From Ischnura elegans (Eukaryota; Arthropoda; Insecta; Odonata; Coenagrionidae): DNA of 64,000 nucleotides. Position numbers and translations under genes: made by a program. Position 1 is the stretch's first letter; each line of letters opens with the position of its first letter. The stretch lies in NCBI RefSeq assembly GCF_921293095.1, contig NC_060251.1:56251585-56315584 (forward strand), given 5' to 3'. Below, one piece after another: positions 55,358-64,000 of this stretch. Under the pieces are notes generated by a model that had not been told where the DNA came from, searched no databases, and saw nothing but the letters and a program-made list of their open reading frames with translations.

Positions 55358-56335
55358 GCTGGCGGATTTAGGGGGGGAGGGTGACTGGGGTCATGACGAC
55401 CCCTCAAAATTTTATCAAAGTGTTTTAATTTTTATTAGCTTAATAGTATTTGTACCACTATAAAGGAGTTTTCGCAGACTTTTCACGCCCCCTTCTTTTG
55501 TGAGCATTTTCCTACAGGGGTTTTTTCCAATAACGACGAAACTCTATACTCTATATCCTTAGGTTTTACCCACGTTTCTTCACACCTTTTTACACTTGGT
55601 AAATGTAAATTTGTTCTCCCTGTATTTTTTACAAAACATTCTTCTAAGTATCTTTTGTTCCAATTCGACTTCATTTAACTTTAAGAGTAACTTGACATAT
55701 CCTCTGCAAATATTTCACGCATTTCGAGGCGTTAGATTGAAGATGGGACTTTCTCGTCCAAACCTCGCCCAATAAAGATGACTTTTTATTATAATTATTA
55801 AAGGGAGTGAGTAATATACACTGTAGATATATTCAAATGTATGGCTACAAGTCCCAAACGCGAAAGAAGTTGGAGTTGTATTTATGGTAGAGATTAGCAG
55901 GGGGGCAGCTAGGAATTAAGGCTGGGGGGGGGGGGTGTTAGGCGCAACTAATACCGGGTTGTGTGGTGGTATGGAATACCAACCAGGATAAGAGGTATAT
56001 GCGAGATTAGTAAATTGCGGAATTTTAAAATAAATGGTTGAAAATGGTGAGTTTTACGGCTTTCTGAGGGATATTTTATTCATCCTTACACTATTCTATT
56101 AGTTATATCAATCCAGTTAAGTGAAATGGATTAAACTTAAAAATTTCTCTGAGCTCTGAGGGGGGCTTTCATCCCCCAAACCCCCCCTCCCTCGCTGCGT
56201 CACTGGAGCGTAGCACTCCATTCGGTAAAAAAACAAGCTCAAAAATAAAATAAGATGTGTCATTAAGCTATCTCGGGGGGTATTTTTTGCTCCCTAGGTC
56301 ATGACCCCCCCCCAAATTTTGATGCCCGCCCCTGT
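55358..56335. mobile_element. MITE family D, copy 2, invaded by family E
   Basis: GGCTGGCGGATTTAGG left end and GGTCATGACCCCC near the right end, with an interior matching copy 1 (ACAAGTCCCAAACGCGAAAG). Split by the insert at 55898-56206. Confidence 0.62.
55898..56206 (-). mobile_element. G-run MITE family E, copy 2
   Basis: Minus strand begins CAGTGACGCAGCGAGGG, contains CCCTCAGAAAGCCGTAAAAC and ends with a C-run. Flanks GAGATTAG / GAGCGTAG match at 6 of 8 positions, suggesting an old 8-bp target duplication. Confidence 0.7.
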
Positions 56336-56782
56336 TCAAGGTCGCGGTTTCGAAAATATGGCGGAAGCTGTGCTTTTTTGTCGGAAATACGATAACCGAA
56401 TCAACATATCAAGTTGGTCAATTCGCTGTGACCAGAGCCAATCATACGAAAGTGTAAAGGTATTTTTCATTATAGTAGGCATTCTATCAGCTCATTTTGG
56501 AGCTATAGCTAGGAAATTTGTTCGGAGGAAAGAAGGTGGTTCTTATGGAGGGGGTGCACCCTAAAGCGTGAATCACTCGATCATTTATTCCGTCCCTCAG
56601 AATGATAGCTGAAGCGATAGCTTTTCAGGGACCGAGTAGAGTAATCGGACCGGAAGGTGTAATCGCTCGACCAATCATTTTCAGAATCACATGGCCATTT
56701 CCACCCTCCCTTTTTCCATCGCTTATTCTGTCACTTAACGTAATTACAGCTGTCATTCAATGAAAAGCCAAGCGTGGAGTTA

Positions 56783-57017
56783 AGGCCGTTTTACACTGGG
56801 CATGGAATTGCGCAGGTTAGAAATGCATTAATTTCTACAATGGCGTGGAATCGCGCGAATTCATGAACGAAATTAGAACAGGGGCTATTTTGCCATCTCA
56901 CATCCACGCATTCTCGCATGTTTTCTAGCAATTCACCGCTTTACACGACGCAATTTTGACTGCACCTTCGTACACACGTCAGATTGTGCAATTCTGTGCC
57001 CCGTGTAAAACGGCATT
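56783..57017. mobile_element. MITE with AGGCC-type termini, copy 2 (235 bp)
   Basis: Left AAGGCCGTTTTACACTGGG and right, inverted, AATGCCGTTTTACACGGGG. Shares GAAATTAGAACAGG with 8618-8834. Confidence 0.68.
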
Positions 57018-57305
57018 TACAATCGCTGTTAGCGGCCGTGAGCCCTGATCGGCTGAAGGACGGTGCCAGCGATGGTTTCAGCGATGGAAAAAGGGATGGG
57101 ATTTCTATCCCTGGAGCCATCGCATGAAAAGGTCACTTTTTCCGCCATAATCGGAGCGATCGCTAGAGCTGTCCCTCGAAAGGAATGGAAAAACTGATCG
57201 TGAGATTCAGGCTTAAGACTACATCACCCAAACTTTTCGTGGGGAGCATTGGCGTAGCTTGAGGGTGAGAGTCCGGACCGAAATATAAAAACACAATTAC
57301 TTTGT

Positions 57306-57494
57306 AGGAATAGTTCTCGGGTTTCCCACCGGGGGTAGATTTGGGTCACAGGTCCCAACCTTTCGATGACTAAGTCCGCCATCGTCTTCAGGATTATGCC
57401 AGGGTTTCTTCAAAACCATGTTTGAACGTCACTGTGCGATATGTAACTTAATTTTTTTTATTATTACAAGGTGGGAAACCCGAGAAATATTCCT
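57306..57494. mobile_element. Fold-back element 4 with hammerhead-like core
   Basis: Arms AGGAATAGTTCTCGGGTTTC and the near inverse at the right. Minus strand 57391-57360 reads CTGAAGA, stem CGATG/CATCG around an 11-base loop, then AAAGG. The GAAAC of the other elements is altered here. Confidence 0.58.
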
Positions 57495-57499
57495 GCAGA

Positions 57500-60400
57500 G
57501 CATGCGCCGAGAAAAACTCTAATTCTACAATTACTTTGCTTTTTCATAAAAGGAAACAAAATATTGAAAAATCATGAATAATTTATCTTTTTTAGTGCCA
57601 GCCTATTTTGTCCGGTATGGTGAAGAATGCTAGGGCTTTTTTTTTGGCGAATTTGCAGGTTTGCACTTAAAAATTTACATAAAGCCTAATATGCATTTTC
57701 AATGACTATTTTTTTTACTTGGCTCCCAAAACTTACGGGTAGGTTAAAGCATGACAGATACTAAAAAAAGATACCAAAGCTATAAGAGCATACCCAGAAT
57801 CAAAACTAGGGGGCAAAACTAGCTGTAGTTGTTCAAGTTGCTTTTGCACAAAAAAGTTAATGAAACCAAAATTTTAAGGAAATTATGAAAGCCATTTATG
57901 AGTTTTTATAATTATTTGTTTGAAAAAATAATGATTTTTAATTTAGTTCCATATCTTATACTAATATCAATTTTCTTCAAAAGGAAAATTTGTTCATAAC
58001 TTTTGTTTTGAACTAAATATATTTTCATTTCTAGGGGGAGGCGATTACCCCCTCTCTACCCCCCGCTGGGTACGCCCACAGGGCTGGATTTACCCAAAGT
58101 TACGCTGTAGGCACCTCTCCATTGAGCGCCCCTCCTTACTTGAGCCCCCCCCCTCCCTGATTTTTATGATAAGGCATAGCCACTCACATGAGGCGACAGG
58201 AGGCGTCCCTGGGACTGCGACACGCCAAGGTACGTGCCTATTTTGCCTTACAGTAAATTCGGCCCTGTACGCCCATGCAAAGTTACATGAAACTCAGAAA
58301 ATAAAAGGTGTGAGTGTAAAACAATCCCGGCCAATAGATCAGCCCTTGGCACTCTTCACACATACCTCCCGCGCCAATGGATCAGCCCACTGGCACTATA
58401 AGTGTTATAATAATTATTTATAAAAGATTTTTTTGAAAAATTAATCTCATTAGATCATGAAAAGTATTAAAATTAGTTTGAAACCCTCTACTTGGAACTA
58501 TGTTTTTTTTTTTTAAACTTTCTCCCTGTTTTGGACCCCCCTCCCAGAGAACAAAATTCCTGGTTACACCACAACTGGGGGGCTTGAACTCATTGCCCTA
58601 CTCCACTCACACTATGGTCTTAGTTCAGTTAAAGCCTAAATCACAAGTTCATTTTTTTCCATCCCTTTCAAGGGACGGTTCCAGCAATTGCTCCGAATGA
58701 TTGCGAAAAAAACGATTGTTTCACGTGATCATTTTCCACTAATGATCAAGGGTAGGAAAACCTTACCTCACTCAAATTGCTTGATCAAACTTCAATTCCC
58801 TGTTTTCAACCATAAATTCAATTATCTCCTTCTCTTGCATGTAGATACTAAAACTCATTCATTTGCTCGAGAAAACTCTCATGATTTCTGCAATGAGGAA
58901 AGAAAATCAAAATTACATGGGAAGCTTTTAAGAGTTGAAACACATTAAGCTTTCTTGGGAGGAAATTTAGCATGGAAACTAAATACAGATAAAATAGGTA
59001 AATTAATAGTTTTTGTATCTTTGTTAAGGAATTTTGCAGGTTTTTCACACCCCCTTCTTGTGTGGGTGTTTTACTGCAGTGGGTTTTTTTCCTATAAGGG
59101 TGAAAGTCAGTATCCTTAGGTTTTTCATTTCCATCATCATTCAATAAAAAAATAATGAACAAATAAAAATATGACTGGTTGAAATTAATTAGTTTTTTTT
59201 TAACAATAACTAGAATGAGGAACATAATAAGGCATTTGAGAAATAATTAATTACCAAGTATATATTCACGTGAGGAGATCAATTTTTCTCTATTAATCAA
59301 CCAAAAAACCATAATTAAACGTCACAGTGTGATATGTGACTTCAACTTTTTATCACATGGATTGACCAAAGCAAACCATCTAGAAATTATTAGCTTAGTA
59401 TAAAGAATGTACCAGAAGCATTCCATGATAAGAAATGAAAAAATTTGAATTGCGTTAATAGATACATAGAAATTAATTACTTCCAATATCATTATTTAGT
59501 GAATGCTTAGCACATAAATTTGCATTACCCACATGATAATTTAGTTTTTAGCAAGAAGTTGGATAATGACTCAAAATTAAGGAAATTGCAATGCATTTCA
59601 ATTTTAAGACAATTTGTGCCACCATTTTCTCCAATTTACAAGAGGCACAAATGTGTAAATCGTTTGTAGTTGATGTTGAGCTAAGATTTCCACTGAATGG
59701 GTGTGAACTAAGATTACATGCGCAAGCCAGCCAAAATTTTATATGTAATTTGCTTAAATATGTTAATCAATTATCTGGTCAATGAAAAATTTCTCCAAAG
59801 ATTAGTGCTCATGATCTCTTACACAAGAAAGTTAAGTCATCACATTGATAATATTCAAGTCAGAAGTGATTGAAGTTAAATATTAGCTAGTCTGAACATA
59901 CATACAAACCTTTAAATAATAAAATGTTTTGGCATTTAGTTTCTCACCATTCTTGAAAATAAAATAGTCAAGTAATTAATTACAAAATAATGGACAACAA
60001 CAAATGCCATAAAGGGCATTACTATTTGCCATTTAGTAACAAATCCAAAATTACTATGGTAGAATTATTTCAATCACGGAAAAAGGCATTACTTTTATTT
60101 TATAAAATAATTTATTTTCATTGGACAAATAGTAAAATAAGTGAATAATGCATGAAAACATGATTGCCTCATGAGTTCATTTAATACTTATTTAGCAGAC
60201 ATTTCCACTCAGCTAGGTTAGTTGTATTGAATATATACATACAGACAACAAACTAAATAAATCAGATATCTTGCCAAGCATATATTGCACTGATGATGAC
60301 TGATAAACTTCACCTACCATTTAGCTATCTTTGATGAATTTAATAATGAGAAAACAAAGATGAATAAAACATTTCTGAGGTCAAGAATATATTCCTAGCA

Positions 60401-60780
60401 TTTTTCAGGCTATTTGTGAGCCATTGTCAAAAATAAAAAAAATGACAGCCAGTTTTTGCATGTCATGAATCTATCTACCTATTTCTCTCCATTAAATTAG
60501 GATAGAAGTTAATTAAGCTCTGTACATTCAACATTATAAATTAAAATATACATATCTACACAAATACTTCAACAAAAACAAATAACTGTTAAGGAAAAAC
60601 AGAAATTAAAAGGGAATAAAATTTTGGTGATACTCCAAATATTTATCAAGCAGATAGAAATAATAAGCTGACGGTAAAGTAAGCTGGTCAAACAAATGTT
60701 AGTAGTCAAACATAAAAAAGAATAACAATGAAAATAAATATTAACTTCCCAACAAAAAATAAAATTACATTTTTTCTTTC
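57500..60780. other. Intergenic and 3' flank of the second gene
   Basis: 58021-58170 and 58530-58580 contain C-rich remnants like the G-run MITEs. 58700-60780 is AT-rich and probably holds the 3' UTR of the minus-strand gene. TTTATT (AATAAA on the gene strand) occurs several times, for example near 60093 and 60112, but the site cannot be chosen. Confidence 0.4.
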
Positions 60781-60782
60781 CC

Positions 60783-61961
60783 CTAGTGAGGAGTCCTCTG
60801 GTTGTCATCAGACAAATTCTTCCATTCGGTACCATCAGATGTATTGCCACCACTGATAGACGAGGGTGCTGAGTCACCAATGAAAGGAAAACCAGATCGG
60901 GCACCCCTGCTTCTCTGCTCCCCAGAATTGGACGAGGATGACCCATCACCACTGAAGCTATGCTTTGGCGTTGAATGCTTCAGCATTAATTCAGGAGTAC
61001 CTTTGGGAACGGCAGGAGATTCCACGTGAGATCTGTCCACACCTGGACTTAATTTCTCCTTTAATAACGTTAGTTCCGGGAAACTCTTGCCCATATTCCT
61101 GAATGCACCTGGTGGTAAAATACTTCCCGTCCCAGGCTGGTGTTCGGGGAGAAAGAAGGATCCTGAACCGTGCGAATAGGTGAATTCCTTGAAGGATGCG
61201 ATCGGTGTGGACTGAAAGTCTGCCGGCTCCAAACCCATCTCCTTGAGGAAGCCCCCCCTGCCCACCGATTGATCCCCACTCTGCTGTGACTTGGCACTGG
61301 ATGTTCCGATACAGAGATCTTTGAAGGAACCCAGTGGGGTGAACTGCAAACTAGATTTCTGGAGTTCTGAATCACCTGCCATACCCTTCAATTCTCGTTC
61401 AGCCACAATTGTTGGACTACTACCCCCAACGGTAGGTGATGTCCTACGATCATCTTTTGGGGGACTGGATACAGGAGAAACCGAGGCGCTGCGAGACTTT
61501 TTTCCAGGAGAACCTGATTGTGAAGATGTGGCAGAGGATGCATTACCAGATTCAGATGAAATTCTTCTCTTTAAAATGCTAGGCGAGATTCCTAATATTC
61601 TTAAAGCATCATCCAGGTTACAGGGAAATTCAGCAGAGTTGTCTAAAGAGGAAAATGACAAGGGCAGTGACACATCTGATTTATCCTCTTCCTCAACCAC
61701 ATCTTGCTTTGGTGATTTGGTCCGGTCAGTCAAAATTCTGGCCTCTGCAGAATCTTTCAAAACTATTGATATGTCTGAAGAGGGTTTCTCAGCAACATCT
61801 GTAACTGATTCCTTATCTTCCGCCAAACTGCCCACAGGTACCTTCTCCAGGAAAAGCACAGGAGACCTGATCCCAATTGCTTTTAAAACTTCAGATTCCT
61901 TAAATGGGTCTTCCAAAGGCTCTTGCTGATGCTGTGTGCTAATGACTGATGTAGAATATTC
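60783..61961 (-). CDS. Unrecognised Ser/Pro-rich protein, terminal exon (392 residues)
   Basis: Acceptor CTTTCAG precedes 61961, phase 0; TAG at 60785-60783. Function unknown. Low-complexity, probably disordered, with many proline-directed Ser/Thr sites (for example at 34, 126, 151, 162, 175, 209, 252, 305, 315, 322, 331), as expected of a kinase-regulated scaffold or nuclear protein, though that is inference. Internal short repeats: LKAIGIRSP (26-34), LRILGISP (120-127), LKEMGLEP (239-246); TPLGSFKDL (208-216) and TPIASFKEF (252-260); FPELTLLK (294-301) and TPELMLK (322-328). A basic patch, PGKKSRS (152-158), could be a nuclear signal. An overlapping plus-strand frame (61291-61929) is its shadow. 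No catalytic or globular domain seen; the N-terminal part of the protein lies in upstream exons. Confidence 0.85.
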   Translation of the reverse strand, partial: EYSTSVISTQHQQEPLEDPFKESEVLKAIGIRSPVLFLEKVPVGSLAEDKESVTDVAEKPSSDISIVLKDSAEARILTDRTKSPKQDVVEEEDKSDVSLPLSFSSLDNSAEFPCNLDDALRILGISPSILKRRISSESGNASSATSSQSGSPGKKSRSASVSPVSSPPKDDRRTSPTVGGSSPTIVAERELKGMAGDSELQKSSLQFTPLGSFKDLCIGTSSAKSQQSGDQSVGRGGFLKEMGLEPADFQSTPIASFKEFTYSHGSGSFFLPEHQPGTGSILPPGAFRNMGKSFPELTLLKEKLSPGVDRSHVESPAVPKGTPELMLKHSTPKHSFSGDGSSSSNSGEQRSRGARSGFPFIGDSAPSSISGGNTSDGTEWKNLSDDNQRTPH

Positions 61962-63012
61962 CTGAAAGATGACAAAAATACTTATTGACATGCTCAATGT
62001 ATAGATATTTTAGCTTGAGAGCTTCAATAATTGTATTTAAAATGCCACAGAAGAGATATAGCAAAAATATAAGATAAAGTGTTTTGCTATTACATAACAA
62101 AATTATATTTAATTTTTATTACAATTACAAAATTATTTTTAAATTTACAATATTATATTTAAATTTTGGCAATATTATAACTCAAGAAATAACACTTAAA
62201 GTAAGTATCATCCTTAGAGATAATATAGAGATATATTACCTAAACATGATTACCAGAAAAGCATTTCATTGCAAATTAAATATTCAAAAGTCAATTTTTC
62301 AAACACTTTCTCTAAGTTTAATCCCTAACACCATATTTCAACACATAAATTTGTGTGGATAAAAGAATATTTTTAGCAATCAAAGCAAATGATACCATTA
62401 TCATAAATTTGACTAATATCTTACCAATTAAGGCTGACGGAAAATTTTAAAATAAAATAATTTCCTTTCTGTAAAATAAACTAATTCATCAGTTATGTGT
62501 ATATTTCGGCAATTTCTCAATGAACTTTGACTTCAAGGTCAAAAAACACTTAAATTCCAATAAGACAGTGCCGTATTGGCCTCCAGGTTAACTTGACAGT
62601 GTAAGAATCACCACTCTTGAGCAGCTTGGGCATTGTGGCAAATGAAACATACACTATGTGATGTAAAACTTGGTAAAGATAATAAAAATGAAATTCCCTG
62701 AGAGCAATACAATATCCAGTCAGCTAAGCGAGACAAGAAGTGGCTATCATTTTTTTTATGATAAAAAAAATCTAGATGCAGAGGGTGTCATAGTAGCTAT
62801 TTCATCTAACTTCAATTCGCTCGGTGTAACATCTTGGAGGCAAAGGTGCAAAAATGATCCTCCTTCTACAGGTGCTTTGTAAATGTAAATCCATGTAAAG
62901 GCTCCATCTTAATATACAGAAACTGTAAGAAGACTTTTGACAGCACAGTAGACTATTGTGTCACTTCATTGAGCTAATTTGTCTTGTTAAGATTTAAAAT
63001 TGAAAAGCTCAC
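61962..63012 (-). other. Intron of the second gene
   Basis: GT at 63012-63011 and AG at 61963-61962. AT-rich, no recognisable repeat. Confidence 0.75.
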
Positions 63013-63115
63013 CTCCCCTTTCTTCTGTCCAGCAAGAGAAGTTGCACTGAACAACCTGGAATCAACTTCCGCAATAGTAGAAAGCTCATGAGGTATTTGA
63101 AATTCACTGCCAATC
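63013..63115 (-). CDS. Unrecognised Ser/Pro-rich protein, upstream exon (34 codons)
   Basis: Acceptor TTTTAATAG precedes 63115 and donor gtgagc begins at 63012. One base completes a split codon, then 34 codons from IGSEFQIPHELSTIAEVDSR to GQKKGE join in frame to EYSTSV of the next exon. It requires an upstream exon ending with two bases of a codon. Confidence 0.75.
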
Positions 63116-63777
63116 CTATTAAAATGAAGGAGAAAATTTTAAGATCAGAAAAGTTCACAGTTTATCATTATGCTCATAAAAACAGCCACGCTCACATAAT
63201 TATAGACTAAAAAAAGCAATGAACTATACAAAATTATAATAAAAACACTATCAACTAAAGCCTAAATATAGTTTTAAAAAGTAGACCAAATACAATATCT
63301 AATTATAGATAGGGTTACAAAAATTTCTTAACCTTTGGTTTGACATAAAATATCATCTGAAACTGACCCTAACAAAAACAATAATTAGGACACATTGAAA
63401 GGCAGTTATAAAAACCAAGTAGAAAGTGATCAATAGTAGAATTGTCCATAAAGTTGATGGAGGCTAATGGCAAATTCTTTCACAAAAAAATTTCATGTAT
63501 ACAACATCTATACCTCATGGCAAGGGAAGAGAGGTAATAAAATATATTAAAAAACACAGCAGTTGGGCTTGTCATATTAACATATACATAAATATAAAAG
63601 GTAGTTGTATGAAAAGCCAACTTAAATACACAGTTTAGCTGAAAGCCAATGACAACACTCAAACCATGTGAGTGCTGAAAACGCTGATGTTAAAATGGAA
63701 ACAGCAAAAAGTTCGAAAATTACTCAAAGCCTTAATAATTTATTCTATTCTAAGCCTTCCCAGATAATTCTCCTTAC

Positions 63778-63808
63778 CTTGAGTACTGACTTCCAAAAGA
63801 AAATAGCA
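63778..63808 (-). CDS. Possible 31-bp micro-exon of the second gene
   Basis: Strong donor CAAG|gtaagg at 63778/63777. An acceptor TATTCTAAG before 63808 would give LFSFGSQYS plus a split AG-G codon that joins in frame to the exon at 63115. A larger exon in the needed frame is blocked by a stop. Speculative without transcript data. Confidence 0.3.
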
Positions 63809-64000
63809 CTTAGAATACAAACACTTTCCTTATAATTGCAAAATTATTGAATAATTATTACATATATCTCCTAACACTTGTACAATTGAAACAATGAGAA
63901 ATGAATGATGCTATTCAAGAAAGGAATTTTTCACATTCTCAGGATAAATATGTATCTCAATGAGACATACTTATTTTCCTACAAAATTACTACTAATAAA

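Noticed and set aside
61291-61929. 212-residue plus-strand open frame
   Set aside because: Lies antisense to the Ser/Pro-rich terminal exon, which has splice sites and repeated motifs. The plus frame has none.

Overview
The window reads as nuclear DNA of an arthropod, almost certainly a pterygote insect. Introns are long, non-coding sequence is AT-rich, and islands of GC-rich coding exon sit among dense, decayed transposable elements (tRNA-derived SINEs, RTE-type LINE remnants, hAT-, piggyBac-, Harbinger- and P-type terminal-inverted-repeat elements, fold-back elements). No operon, CRISPR array, rRNA or functional tRNA gene is visible. The order of insect cannot be fixed from sequence alone.

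Two protein genes are supported, both on the minus strand. The first is a complete six-exon class A GPCR running from 38602 (ATG) to 4618 (TGA). All exon junctions join in frame to give a 445-residue protein that I recognise as the insect RYamide receptor (neuropeptide Y-like receptor family). Its third coding intron is about 24 kb and holds most of the mobile DNA. The second gene lies at the right edge: a 392-residue serine/proline-rich terminal exon (60783-61961) preceded by a 34-residue exon (63013-63115). It continues out of the window and I do not recognise it.

Layout. 1-4617: downstream flank of the receptor, with a repeat also found at 13.6-14.6 kb. 4.6-38.6 kb: receptor gene. Introns 4 and 5 carry a four-copy 640-670 bp MITE, SINEs and LINE debris. 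Intron 3 carries a long hairpin, a piggyBac-type MITE, triply nested insertions, a Harbinger-type MITE and, at 27758-30854, a non-autonomous P-type transposon with 31-bp terminal inverted repeats, short target duplications and a broken THAP domain. Introns 1 and 2 carry fold-back elements whose cores resemble hammerhead ribozymes. 38.7-60.7 kb: intergenic, very rich in nested hAT-like MITEs with G-runs near their ends, three further copies of the 640-670 bp MITE and a second piggyBac-type MITE. 60.8-64 kb: second gene.

The two genes show no functional link. The most unusual material is the P-type element with its decayed THAP exon and an internal array of about 265-bp tandem units, and the group of fold-back elements with hammerhead-like cores.
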